Shown in pieces: positions 24,606 to 32,712 of a stretch of DNA of 37,355 bases. The DNA is from an uncultured Actinomycetes bacterium (lineage in GTDB: Bacteria; Actinomycetota; Actinomycetes; Nanopelagicales; Nanopelagicaceae), in NCBI GenBank assembly GCA_903842855.1, contig CAIMNT010000096.1:1-37355 (forward strand). The letters run 5' to 3'. The notes beneath the pieces are model-generated. The model was not told where the DNA came from. It did not search any database and saw nothing but the letters and a program-made list of their open reading frames with translations. How positions within the stretch are numbered: position 1 is the stretch's first letter; each line of letters begins with the position of its first letter. Position numbers and translations under genes: made by a program.

Positions 24606-25727
24606 CTAGCGGGTCAACTTCACCATCTCTGCGGCAAAAATCGCGTATTCCCGCTCACTATCGAGGTTCTCCGAGGCCCATTTCCTGCCTTGGCTTCGCA
24701 GTAAATCCAGTTCAGTAGGATTTTCTTGCCAACTCTTTAGCCTCGCTGCAACCCCTTGCGGTGTACTTTGGATAGCTCCTGATCTGCTTGCCTCGATGAG
24801 TGCAACACATCGGGGAAGAGGTGTTGAGATAGTCGCCAAACCAACCGCCATATATTCATAGAGTTTGGAGGGTACCGCCTCTACAAATGCTGGCGTGCTC
24901 TCTAAGAGCGATAGTCCAACCCAAGCACCTGCCGCAAATTTCCAAGATTCTTGTGGTGCTAATCTTCCACGAAAATGGACGCGCGATTGGTTTGGATCAT
25001 GAGCGCGTAACCATTGATCCACAAATTCTTGATCACTGCTTGCGACTCCGCCAACAAAATCAAATTCCCAGTTTGATGCAAGTTCGGCCACTTGCAACAT
25101 ATCGTGTAATCCTCGGCTCTTACGTAAATCCCCTATATAAATAGCTCGCGGGGTGGAACTGCGCTCGCCGCTATCCGTCAAGAGCGATGCATCTGGAAGA
25201 TTGCGGACCACTAGCCGATTTTTTGCATCAAAGGGCGGTACTTGAACATCTGCAACGGTTGTGAGATCGGCGTATTTTGCAAACCAGAGCGCTGACTTGG
25301 TATCGCTTTTGGCAATCCAACCGATAATTCCAAAATAGCGTTTCGTCCACGCCCGATCATTGAGAAGTCGCAGATAATCCTCAAAGAAATCAACCGCTAA
25401 TTTTCTTCTCACCAATTTTGCAAAGCCAAAACTAGGAGCGATCGCCTCTGGTGAGATTGCATATATGACTCGCCCTTTGGATCGAAATACAAAGTAACGA
25501 GAGCGGAAATAGCGGGGACCGAGCGAACTTATCTTCCAATGACTCGTTAAAAATGGTTTGCGAATAAAAAGTTTTGAAGTTTGGGAAGGTGCATCTTTGA
25601 GATTTCCTGGTGCAAATATTTCAACGCTCAGCCCCGCCCGTAGCAGCGCTCTCGTTAATCTGTGCAACCGGGCATCGGCAAGACTGGCTCCCGAAGAGAT
25701 GATCGAGATATCGATTTTCTGCGACAT
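24606..25727 (-). CDS. GT-B glycosyltransferase (GT4-like)
   Basis: 373 aa. The N-terminal half has ISIISSGASLADARLHRLTRALLRAG, a start typical of GT4 enzymes in surface polysaccharide clusters. KLAVDFFEDYLRLLND follows near residue 115. The C-terminal half has RAIYIGDLRKSRGLHDMLQ and the donor-site region AFVEAVPSKLYEYMAVGLATIS with its conserved Glu-containing E-x7-E-like segment. It probably adds one sugar to the polymer exported by the neighbouring Wzm/Wzt pair, perhaps the diacetamido-uronic acid itself (inference). AAGG upstream of the ATG; the wzt stop is 13 nt away. Confidence 0.83.
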   Translation of the reverse strand: MSQKIDISIISSGASLADARLHRLTRALLRAGLSVEIFAPGNLKDAPSQTSKLFIRKPFLTSHWKISSLGPRYFRSRYFVFRSKGRVIYAISPEAIAPSFGFAKLVRRKLAVDFFEDYLRLLNDRAWTKRYFGIIGWIAKSDTKSALWFAKYADLTTVADVQVPPFDAKNRLVVRNLPDASLLTDSGERSSTPRAIYIGDLRKSRGLHDMLQVAELASNWEFDFVGGVASSDQEFVDQWLRAHDPNQSRVHFRGRLAPQESWKFAAGAWVGLSLLESTPAFVEAVPSKLYEYMAVGLATISTPLPRCVALIEASRSGAIQSTPQGVAARLKSWQENPTELDLLRSQGRKWASENLDSEREYAIFAAEMVKLTR

Positions 25728-25739
25728 CTGATCGGCGCC

Positions 25740-26549
25740 TTACATATCTTCGTAATTGGAAGGCTGTGATCCAACATTTAAGAATTTGAGGTAATCATCC
25801 ACGATCTCCTCGGGCTTGCCCTTCGCGAGCATTTGGCCTTTGTGCATCCAGATTGCGGTATCGCAGAGATCGGTGACGGTGGCAAGGGCATGGGAAACAA
25901 TCAAAATTGTGCGTGCCTCAGCGCAGAGTTGGCGCATACGTTCAAATGATTTCTCTTTGAATGCTGCATCGCCGGCAGAGAGCGCTTCGTCAAGTAACAA
26001 GATATCGGGCGTCATGCTGACAGCTACTGCGAAGGAGAGCCGTCCATACATACCGCTTGAATAAGTCCGTACAGGTAGGTCGATGAAACCATCAGGCAAC
26101 GCAGCAAAGTCTGCGATCTCATCTGTCTTGTTGCTGATCTCATCCATGTTGAGACCAGATGCCAGGCCACCCAATATAATGTTGTCGCGACCGGAAAGTG
26201 CGGGATTAAAGCCAACGCCCAGCGCCAGCAAGGTAGAAATCTTCCCGTTAACAACTATTCTGCCTTCGGAGGGCGAGAGAATGCCTGCGATACAACGCAT
26301 AAGAGTTGATTTTCCGGCGCCGTTGGATCCGACGATTCCCAGTACAGAACCATGTGGAACATCTAAAGTTAGATTCTTGATGGCTTCGATAGTACGGGTG
26401 CGCTGCTTCTGCTTGAGACTTGCACGCATGACAGCATTTTTGAGCGTGCGTTTAGCTTCGAGGCTTACCTTGTAAGTAATGGAAAGGTCCTCGATGCGAA
26501 TTGCCAGATCTGCTGGCAGCACGACGGGTGACTTAGATACGGATGGCAA
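25740..26549 (-). CDS. wzt: Polysaccharide ABC exporter ATP-binding protein (Wzt/TagH-like)
   Basis: 269 aa. Walker A GSNGAGKST is at residues 74-82, the ABC signature region reads YSSGMYGRLSFAVA, Walker B DILLLDEALSAGD, and the H-loop IVSHALATV. About 50 residues precede the core ATPase, as usual for Wzt/TagH/RfbE exporters. The C-terminal carbohydrate-binding domain of O9a-type Wzt is missing, so export probably does not need recognition of a capped chain end. It resembles the mycobacterial galactan exporter ATPase (Rv3781) in size. Overlaps wzm by 17 nt. Confidence 0.9.
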   Translation of the reverse strand: MPSVSKSPVVLPADLAIRIEDLSITYKVSLEAKRTLKNAVMRASLKQKQRTRTIEAIKNLTLDVPHGSVLGIVGSNGAGKSTLMRCIAGILSPSEGRIVVNGKISTLLALGVGFNPALSGRDNIILGGLASGLNMDEISNKTDEIADFAALPDGFIDLPVRTYSSGMYGRLSFAVAVSMTPDILLLDEALSAGDAAFKEKSFERMRQLCAEARTILIVSHALATVTDLCDTAIWMHKGQMLAKGKPEEIVDDYLKFLNVGSQPSNYEDM

Positions 26550-27438
26550 AATCGCGCTCCCTTGAGATGAAGAAGTAACCGCCGATCATGATCGACGCGA
26601 CTGCCCAAAAAACGCAGCCCACTAATGTTTGTTTATTGAGGGTTTCGCCACTTACCCATACTCGCGAAGTTGCGTTCAGGACGGGACCGAGTGGATTGAT
26701 CCAAAGCAGGGCCTTCATGCCTCCACGCAAGCTATTTGGCAACCAGAGCACAGGCGAGAGGTACATCCAAATTCTGGTGATATACGTTAAGAGCTTGTTG
26801 GTGTCGCGGAAATAAACATTGAGAGTTGCAAAGACAAGTGCCAGCCCAAATCCAGTTAAGCCAGTGCAGATCAAAATGAATGGGATCCATAGGAAGTGCC
26901 ATGTCCATCCCGGCACGATGGTCGTCGGATATGCCCACTTTCCAACGACGAGAACGAAGATATAGACAGGAATTGTTGGGAGAAATTGTTGGAAGGCCTG
27001 AATTGCACATGAGAAAGGCAGGAGCGCGCGGGGAAAGGCTTGATTTAATATCAATCGTCCACCCATGGTGATGGAGAGGGCACCCGCGGTTACGCAGTTC
27101 TGCGCAAAGTAGAAGGTGAAGAGGCCGATCAAAAGGTGATCTAACCGAGTGAGTCCAGGCAGGGTGCCACCAGGGCGGATGATCGTTACAACGAGGTAAT
27201 AAACAAAGCCCAGGAGCAGTGGATTGAGCACTAACCAAACTTTGCCAAGCCGTGAATCTAGGTACTCCGCCTTGTCATTAAACCGCGCTAACTCTGTTGC
27301 AAAGGCGCGGCGCGTCCAAAACTCCTTGATATAGGGAATAAGGGGTGGGAGGGAGGCGCGGTGCGGCTCGAAAACCTGGATCTTGGGGACGAAATTTTCG
27401 TTCACGGGCATAGGGGTAAGTGTGCCATCCCAAGGCAC
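26533..27438 (-). CDS. wzm: Polysaccharide ABC exporter permease (Wzm/TagG-like)
   Basis: Integral membrane ABC-2 type permease; 301 aa from GTG at 27438, or 292 aa from ATG at 27411. Neither start has a Shine-Dalgarno and both are possible. The cytoplasmic N-terminus has the family motif YLDSRLGKVWLVLNPLLLGFVYYLV. About six membrane segments follow, with NVYFRDTNKLLTYITRIWMYLSP in the C-terminal half. The last residues are SRERDFAIRI. With Wzt it moves a lipid-linked polysaccharide across the plasma membrane. First gene of the - strand operon leading through wbpDEBA; divergent from the lysine-rich protein gene. Confidence 0.9.
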   Translation of the reverse strand: MPWDGTLTPMPVNENFVPKIQVFEPHRASLPPLIPYIKEFWTRRAFATELARFNDKAEYLDSRLGKVWLVLNPLLLGFVYYLVVTIIRPGGTLPGLTRLDHLLIGLFTFYFAQNCVTAGALSITMGGRLILNQAFPRALLPFSCAIQAFQQFLPTIPVYIFVLVVGKWAYPTTIVPGWTWHFLWIPFILICTGLTGFGLALVFATLNVYFRDTNKLLTYITRIWMYLSPVLWLPNSLRGGMKALLWINPLGPVLNATSRVWVSGETLNKQTLVGCVFWAVASIMIGGYFFISRERDFAIRI

Positions 27439-27550
27439 TCTCTATGCACAGGCCCATGTGTGAGCCTGAACGCGCCTGCGCCTAAGCCAGCAGAATCCCA
27501 ACATTCGGGCGGTCTTCCACTGCCTATAACTATGAAAGGTGAAAATCCAG

Positions 27551-28351
27551 ATGGATGTATTCCAGAAGAAGGCGATCCCTGCCGGGGTCAAAAAGAGTTG
27601 GCGGGCTCAAACAATTGCTATAGCAATGATCGGAGCAATCGCAGTTCCAATGATGGTCCAGAGCGAGGGAGCTTACGCTGCGACCGCTGCTAAGTCGCGG
27701 AGCATCCGACAATCTGCTCCCGTAAAGAAGACGGTCGCTAAGAGAGCGGTCGCTAAGAGAGCGGTTGCGAAGAAGGCACCAGTAAAGAAGGCACCAGTAA
27801 AGAAGGCACCAGTAAAGAAGGCACCAGTAAAGAAGGCTGCTATCAAGAAGTCGCCTCTGAAAAAGAGTTCCGGCACCAGAACTGTGAAGAAGGTTGCAAG
27901 TCGATCCACTGGCGTCAAGAAGAGTGCTAGAGCAAAGTCAACCTCCTCTCTTCATAAGGTTGCCAAGATCGGAGCTCAGAGCGCCGCAGTTGCTGCGGGA
28001 ACTGCAGCAGGTGTGGCCGTCTCTAAGAATCTTTCGCACAAGATAGCGAGTGATAAAGCTACATCTACTGCTGAATCCAAATCCGTTGAAACATCCAAAC
28101 CAACTGAGGCAACAATACCTGCTGAGGCAACAAAGCCTGCTGAGGCAACGAAGCCTGTCAACGCCACTACTAAAGGTGACTCAGCAAAGAGTGCCGAGGC
28201 ACCTGTAGTTTCACAAGAGGTTAAGGCTGCTACTAGCAAAGATGTTGCCAAAAGCGCTCAGAAGGGCGCAAAGGGTAGTAAGGCAAGTAAGGCAAGTGCT
28301 GCCAAACCGATGAAGAAGATGCGGATGCGTCGCTTGCACGTAGAGCCATAA
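27551..28351 (+). CDS. Exported lysine/alanine-rich repeat protein
   Basis: 266 aa from ATG 27551, with AAAGGTG 9 nt upstream; an in-frame GTG at 27539 would add 4 residues. The N-terminus is a good Sec signal peptide: a basic region (FQKKAIPAGVKKSWR), a hydrophobic core (TIAIAMIGAIAVPMMV), then AYA before the likely cut. The mature part is histone-H1-like: VAKRA units, four APVKK units in a row, PIK/SPLKK stretches, then a Thr/Glu/Lys region with EATKPA repeats, and a basic end (MKKMRMRRLHVEP). A short hydrophobic Ala-rich stretch (AAVAAGTAAGVAV) lies near residue 145. No enzyme domain. It could bind anionic polymers at the cell surface (inference). Divergent from the polysaccharide exporter. 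Confidence 0.75.
   Translation: MDVFQKKAIPAGVKKSWRAQTIAIAMIGAIAVPMMVQSEGAYAATAAKSRSIRQSAPVKKTVAKRAVAKRAVAKKAPVKKAPVKKAPVKKAPVKKAAIKKSPLKKSSGTRTVKKVASRSTGVKKSARAKSTSSLHKVAKIGAQSAAVAAGTAAGVAVSKNLSHKIASDKATSTAESKSVETSKPTEATIPAEATKPAEATKPVNATTKGDSAKSAEAPVVSQEVKAATSKDVAKSAQKGAKGSKASKASAAKPMKKMRMRRLHVEP
27734..27835 (+). repeat. 15-bp coding tandem repeats in the lysine-rich protein gene
   Basis: Two identical copies of GTCGCTAAGAGAGCG occupy 27734-27763. Four identical copies of GCACCAGTAAAGAAG occupy 27776-27835, encoding APVKK. Identity at the DNA level, including third positions, points to recent expansion. Confidence 0.95.
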
Positions 28352-28545
28352 CTTAATCGAGATTGCATTGGGTCAATGTGCAAAAGTTCTCATGATTCGA
28401 ACCAGTAGCGTAAAATTGTTGAATCAATGAGTCAGAGGGCTTACCTGCAAGCCTTCTACTAACAGAAGCATCTTGACCCTTGCAATTTTGGGCACTTTTA
28501 AGGGAAATGGACAGGAAATTAACAGCAACTGAGGCGGAGTCCCCC

Positions 28546-28574
28546 TTGTGGGGGTTATGGATAGGGAGTAACTT
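28546..28574 (+). promoter_or_regulatory. Promoter of the hibernation factor gene (leaderless)
   Basis: TTGTGG at 28546-28551, a 17-bp spacer, TAACTT at 28569-28574, 6 nt, then ATG at 28581. This is the best complete leaderless promoter in the window. The -35 lies in a CCCCC-TTGT-GGGGG inverted repeat (28541-28554). The rest of the 229-bp gap holds a second, weaker TTGACC (28473-28478) plus TTTTAA pair and nothing else I can name. Confidence 0.5.
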
Positions 28575-28580
28575 CTTTTC

Positions 28581-28916
28581 ATGGAGATCATCTTTCATAC
28601 ACGTAATGCAGTTTTAGCAGAAGATTTTCGTTCCATCGCTTCAGAGAAGCTTCAATCGTTGCAACGGTTTGGTGTCGTCTTGGATGGGATAAAGGTCGAG
28701 ATAATCCACGAATCAAATCCCCGTTTTGGAAAAACCTCTCATGTCGTAACTCTCTCTTCTCACGGCAGTGGGCCATTTGTTCGCGGAGAGGGCCAAGCAT
28801 TTAATGATCTAGCTGCCTTTGATCAAGCGGTTAAGAGCATTGAATTGCAATTGCGCAAGACGCATGAACGCCTTAAGGATTACGGGCATCAATCGCTGCG
28901 TGAAGCAAAGGGTTAA
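28581..28916 (+). CDS. hpf: Short ribosome hibernation promoting factor
   Basis: 111 aa S30AE-family protein that binds in the mRNA/tRNA channel of the 30S subunit in resting cells. It covers only the N-terminal ribosome-binding domain: MEIIFHTRNAVLAEDFRSIA, VEIIHESNPRFGKTSHVVTL, and the helix FDQAVKSIELQLRKTHERLKDY. The C-terminal dimerisation domain of the long HPF typical of Actinobacteria and Firmicutes is absent, and the frame ends properly with TAA. It may act like a short HPF/YfiA, or a second, long form may exist elsewhere. Its own leaderless promoter lies upstream. Confidence 0.85.
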   Translation: MEIIFHTRNAVLAEDFRSIASEKLQSLQRFGVVLDGIKVEIIHESNPRFGKTSHVVTLSSHGSGPFVRGEGQAFNDLAAFDQAVKSIELQLRKTHERLKDYGHQSLREAKG

Positions 28917-29048
28917 AAGCGTCAAAAAGCTCTCTCTATGCTTAATTGGGGAGATTCAATTAATTATTGATTGACCTATATGTGACTTGTAGTGACCTTG
29001 TTGATTCAATGAATGCCTCATGTCACGCAAAGTCATGAACCTTGGTGA

Positions 29049-29054
29049 GATACT
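29049..29054 (+). promoter_or_regulatory. Putative -10 element of the gene at 29061 (leaderless)
   Basis: GATACT (4 of 6 matches), 6 nt, ATG at 29061. The 144-bp gap before it shows no other feature. Confidence 0.4.
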
Positions 29055-29060
29055 AAATCC

Positions 29061-30272
29061 ATGAAGCCGGTCATCAGCGCCCTCAAGGCGGTACGACGAT
29101 TTTTTCTGCGCAAAAAAGCGGTTTATCTTGCATGGCGGGTTCGGTTCGATCGCGAAACTAGACTTCGCATTCTTTCAAAGAAGCGTGGAGTCAAGAGATT
29201 TTTCGGATCACCTTTCCGTTCCAAACCTAGTTTTCTCATCGGGCCAACTAACTCGGCAAACCAGGCGACCCTGTGGGCGAAGGCGTTAACAAAGGCTGGT
29301 CTTGCCTCCCAATCGCTTCGAATTTCTGGCGAGCTAGCCAAGGAGTGGTTCACAACAGATTTTGCACTCACCCGGGAGCAGTGGAGAGATTTTTCTAGCC
29401 GGCAAGAACTTGCTGATTTGGTTGCTTCCACAAAGGATGTTGTCCTCTTTGAATCGCTCCGGCCAATCTTCCGTCTTCAAAACGCAAAGGATGGCAGGAA
29501 TCTCATTCTTGAAGACTTTGAATTAATGAAGTTGCTTGGCAAGAAGAGTGGCATTGTATTTCATGGCAGCGATATACGTGATACCGAGGCGCATGCGAAA
29601 CGAAACCCCTTTTCGCCTTTCCACAAAGAGAGCCCCGAATTAGAAAAATTACGTGCTCGGACTACTGAGAATGCTGCGCTACTTCCTGAAATTCGGCAGA
29701 GGAAAATCCCAATCTTTGTTACTACAAAAGATTTATTACTCGACCTCCCCGATGCGCACTGGCTCCCAGTCGCAATTGATTTTGATCGTTTCCATAAAGT
29801 TGCTCTGGAGTCCCCAATCTATCCAGAGGTGGATGCTCCGCTACGCGTCCTCTTCCTTCCAAGCCGCTCCTGGCTGAAATCCGCTGATTTAATTGAACCA
29901 GTGCTTTTGAAACTTCGCGATGAGGGGGTAATTAGTTACCACAGTTACCTTGCTGGCGAAGAGAGCCTTACTCATGCTGAAGTTCCGGAAGCGATTGCCA
30001 AAGCGGATCTTGTCATCGATCAATTCTTAGGAGTAATCGGAGTCTTCCCACTCGAAGCGCTGGCGGCTGGTCGTTTGGTGATGAGTTACGTTCCGGAGGA
30101 GGCAGGGGAAGTTCCAATCATCAATATCACTCCAGATACTCTCGAATCGGAGATACGCAGGGTTGCCAGTACAAAACCACATCCGCAAGCCGGTATCGAC
30201 TATGTGCGGGAGTGGCACGATGGGCGTGAAAGTCTTCTAGCTCTTGCGGAGGTCTTTGGCTTCAAGATTTAG
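29061..30272 (+). CDS. Glycosyltransferase-like protein (GT-B fold, putative)
   Basis: 403 aa. The first 55 residues are very basic and amphipathic (RRFFLRKKAVYLAWRVRF), suggesting membrane association. SFLIGPTNSANQATLWAKAL begins a Rossmann-like half, and GIVFHGSDIRDTEAHAKRNP near residues 168-187 is a pattern I know from actinobacterial glycosyltransferase-like proteins. The C-terminal half has LRVLFLPSRSWLKSADLIEP and ADLVIDQFLGVIGVFPLEALAAGRLV, matching the donor-binding region of GT-B enzymes. Substrates unknown. It stands alone, convergent with the HNH-motif lipoprotein gene. The fold assignment is moderately secure; the activity is inferred. Confidence 0.65.
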   Translation: MKPVISALKAVRRFFLRKKAVYLAWRVRFDRETRLRILSKKRGVKRFFGSPFRSKPSFLIGPTNSANQATLWAKALTKAGLASQSLRISGELAKEWFTTDFALTREQWRDFSSRQELADLVASTKDVVLFESLRPIFRLQNAKDGRNLILEDFELMKLLGKKSGIVFHGSDIRDTEAHAKRNPFSPFHKESPELEKLRARTTENAALLPEIRQRKIPIFVTTKDLLLDLPDAHWLPVAIDFDRFHKVALESPIYPEVDAPLRVLFLPSRSWLKSADLIEPVLLKLRDEGVISYHSYLAGEESLTHAEVPEAIAKADLVIDQFLGVIGVFPLEALAAGRLVMSYVPEEAGEVPIINITPDTLESEIRRVASTKPHPQAGIDYVREWHDGRESLLALAEVFGFKI

Positions 30273-30329
30273 TGGATCCAGCGGCCAACCATTGAATCGG
30301 TAAATGATTAGAACGGTCACTACACCCTG

Positions 30330-30947
30330 TTACGGAAGTGGGCCAATATATTTACGATAGCCCTTCTCCCAATTGGAGAGGAAAATAGCCTGTCCCGCTT
30401 TGAGTGAAAGTCGTCCGGAGCATACGAGCCGGTGGATCTGATTTTCGAGCTGGTCTTTAACATAAGAGCTGTACTTGATGTTGTGGGGTTCCGGAAAGAG
30501 GTTTAACGGACTACTGGGATTTCCACCCACCTCGAGAGGAACTATGTGGTCCTCTTCATAATCTCTCATGTTCAAATCACCATCGAGGTTGTACCCCGAG
30601 TGAAGTTGGTTGTACTTCAACTGATTGGTGTAACTAACGGGTGGTCGAACTGTTGCGGTCCAACCCACAACACAAATATTGGCACGAATATTGGCTTGGG
30701 TAACCGCGGGATTTACCGCACCTGGCGTCAATTTTACATTTGGCAATCCAGAACTTTCGGAATAGGTAGCGGCGCCGCATGCGGATAGACCAAGTGTGGC
30801 TGCCAACATCAGACTCGTTACAACCAGAGCTGAGTTTCGAGAGGTGCGACGTAAAAGTTCGGACTCCCAAAGACTGGTTTCACCTTGGCTGAAAGTAGTT
30901 AATGAGTTGGTTCTAGAAGGCTTTCGCACCTTTGAGGTTAAGGACAT
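30330..30947 (-). CDS. Putative lipoprotein with HNH nuclease-like motif
   Basis: 205 aa. A hydrophobic segment (SALVVTSLMLAATLGL) ends in the lipobox LSAC with Cys57, so the N-terminal cytoplasmic part is unusually long. The mature part has PAVTQANIRANICVVGWTATVRPP, then the nuclease-like core YEEDHIVPLEVGGNPSSPLNLFPEPHN: Asp-His at 133-134, Asn149 and His155/Asn156 are at HNH-type spacing. Cys92 and Cys176 could form a disulfide outside the cell. I know this arrangement from unnamed bacterial secreted proteins; nuclease activity is inferred. The ATG overlaps the stop of the upstream lipoprotein gene by 10 nt, so translation is coupled. Confidence 0.7.
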   Translation of the reverse strand: MSLTSKVRKPSRTNSLTTFSQGETSLWESELLRRTSRNSALVVTSLMLAATLGLSACGAATYSESSGLPNVKLTPGAVNPAVTQANIRANICVVGWTATVRPPVSYTNQLKYNQLHSGYNLDGDLNMRDYEEDHIVPLEVGGNPSSPLNLFPEPHNIKYSSYVKDQLENQIHRLVCSGRLSLKAGQAIFLSNWEKGYRKYIGPLP

Positions 30948-31588
30948 TGATAACCGAACTCACTCTCCACATTTGTAGGCACTTTGCCGCATCCCACGAG
31001 AGCCGTTCCGAAATCAACGACGCTCCATTTCTTATTTTCTACTGTAGCGAAACCATAAGCGTTGTCGGTGACAGGTAGATAAGGAACTGTGGTGAAGATA
31101 ATCCACTGTGGATCGATTTTTGAACTGCGAATATCAACGACGGCGGCAAAATATTTATCACCCTGCATCTCTGTTTTAATCACGTTTGCCACGAGATCGG
31201 TGCTGGTGGCTTGTGGCACAAGCGCGCCACCTTTGTAGTGATTGAAATAAGGAAGTGGTGAGTTGGGGTATTGCCCCAGCAGAGTCCAGGGAACAACCAC
31301 CTGTGAAAGTTCTCCTTGAGTGGCATTAGGCCACTGCAGGAGCCAACCCGCTTCGGTATCAACTCCCACTGGAAGTTTGCGCGCGAGTTGCGCCTTTACT
31401 TCATCGTTTTTCCAGGTTGCCATCTTGGGATGATTTGCGTTGAAGGTAGAGACCAAGAGGTTAATCCCTGCAATTAAATTGCTATCGGCTGGTCGCTGGT
31501 CACCCGACTGAACTCCGCAAGCAGATGTGAGAAGAATTGAACTCAAAATCGCACTGAGAGCAACTAGAGCGCGAGTTTTTTTAGCCAC
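30938..31588 (-). CDS. Putative lipoprotein of unknown function
   Basis: 216 aa from GTG (complement of 31586-31588). This start gives a textbook lipoprotein signal: basic AKKTR, core LVALSAILSSILL, then TSAC with Cys24. It is also preceded by TACTAT at the 6-nt leaderless spacing. A GTG at 31648 would add 20 residues and overlap tadA. The mature part has no family I recognise. It contains VVVPWTLLGQYPNSPLPYF, DPQWIIFTTVPYLPV and two cysteines near the end (VGCGKVP, YQCP) that may pair. First gene of a two-gene operon with the HNH-motif lipoprotein, divergent from tadA. Confidence 0.65.
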   Translation of the reverse strand: MAKKTRALVALSAILSSILLTSACGVQSGDQRPADSNLIAGINLLVSTFNANHPKMATWKNDEVKAQLARKLPVGVDTEAGWLLQWPNATQGELSQVVVPWTLLGQYPNSPLPYFNHYKGGALVPQATSTDLVANVIKTEMQGDKYFAAVVDIRSSKIDPQWIIFTTVPYLPVTDNAYGFATVENKKWSVVDFGTALVGCGKVPTNVESEFGYQCP

Positions 31589-31594
31589 TTGAGG

Positions 31595-31600
31595 ATAGTA
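31595..31600 (-). promoter_or_regulatory. Putative -10 element of the lipoprotein operon (leaderless)
   Basis: On the - strand TACTAT, 6 nt, then GTG (31588). It lies only 39 bp from the divergent tadA start, so both promoters must overlap or interact. Confidence 0.5.
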
Positions 31601-31638
31601 ATCCCTGCCCGCCTTTCCACAGGCAAAAGTTATCCCCA

Positions 31639-32712
31639 GTGGGTTCACAGGCTGAGCTGATCGATTCGTGCCTGGAGTTTCATCTGCTTGTGAGCGAAAT
31701 GAAGAATGAATTTGGACCCCTTGCCGCTTTGATGGCAGATCCGACCGTGGAAGAGATCTGGATTAACTCGCCACATCGGATCTTTATCGCTCGTGCAGGG
31801 GTGAGTCAGCTCACCAATCTGGTTTTGCAGCAAGAAGATATTCACGACTTAGTAGAAAGGCTCCTCATGTGGGGCGGAAGGCGACTTGATCTATCGCATC
31901 CTTTCGTGGACGCCCGCTTACCGGACGGAAGCCGGTTGCATGTAGCAATTCCCGATGTCACCGCAGTCAACTGGGCGGTAAATATTCGCAAACACCTGAT
32001 CCGAGGTAAATCGCTAGCCAACCTTTCAGAGCTTGGGGTGATGAGTCCTGAGATAGCCGAATACTTAACAGAGTCGGTCCGCGCGGGACTGAACATTCTG
32101 GTGAGTGGATCAACGCAAGCCGGCAAGACCACGCTTTTAAATGCGCTGGTGAGCGCGGTTCCATTTCATAATCGGGTCATAACCATCGAGGAGGTCTTCG
32201 AGCTCAAGCCACAACTACCTGACTGCGTTGCGCTACAAACTCGCCAGGCGAATCTTCAAGGTGAAGGAGAGATTCCGCTTCGAAAATTGATTAAAGAGGC
32301 GCTGCGGATGCGGCCATCACATCTGGTTGTGGGTGAGATTCGCGAAGCTGAAGCGCTAGATCTGCTTATTGCGCTTAACTCGGGTTTACCAGGAATGGCG
32401 ACGATTCACGCAAATTCTGCGCGGGATGCGATTGCCAAATTGCAGACACTTCCGTTACTTGCCGGAGAAAATATCTCCTATCAATTTGTAGCTCCAATTG
32501 TTGCAGCCACCATTGACCTGATTGTTCACTCTACGATCTTGCGCGAAACAGGTGAGAGGCGAATCGTTGAGATCGCCCATGTCACTGGTCGAATCGAGAA
32601 CGATCGCGCCGAGATTGAACCTCTATTTACTTATCGTGACGGTAAATACGAAATGGGTCTCGGTGATCCATATCGAGTATTTGACTCCGGCGGATCGCAG
32701 CGGTCAGCATGA
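31639..32712 (+). CDS. tadA: Tad pilus motor ATPase TadA/CpaF
   Basis: Secretion ATPase of the type II/IV family that powers Tad pilus extension, and in some systems retraction. 357 aa from GTG 31639; GTG 31690 (340 aa) is an alternative. DPTVEEIWINSPHRIFIAR lies in the N-terminal domain, Walker A is GSTQAGKTT, the Asp/Glu box is VITIEEVFEL, and Walker B is SHLVVGEIREAEALDLL followed by TIHANSARDAI. The P-loop Q-A replaces the usual G-S but keeps Lys-Thr-Thr. Shorter at the N-terminus than proteobacterial TadA. Overlaps tadB by 4 nt; every later gene except flp is coupled the same way. Confidence 0.9.
   Translation: MGSQAELIDSCLEFHLLVSEMKNEFGPLAALMADPTVEEIWINSPHRIFIARAGVSQLTNLVLQQEDIHDLVERLLMWGGRRLDLSHPFVDARLPDGSRLHVAIPDVTAVNWAVNIRKHLIRGKSLANLSELGVMSPEIAEYLTESVRAGLNILVSGSTQAGKTTLLNALVSAVPFHNRVITIEEVFELKPQLPDCVALQTRQANLQGEGEIPLRKLIKEALRMRPSHLVVGEIREAEALDLLIALNSGLPGMATIHANSARDAIAKLQTLPLLAGENISYQFVAPIVAATIDLIVHSTILRETGERRIVEIAHVTGRIENDRAEIEPLFTYRDGKYEMGLGDPYRVFDSGGSQRSA

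Noticed and set aside
27673..27918. - strand frame with repeated Phe-Phe-Thr-Gly-Ala units
   Set aside because: It is the reverse-strand shadow of the APVKK repeats; the + strand frame has a signal peptide, a Shine-Dalgarno and a sensible product.
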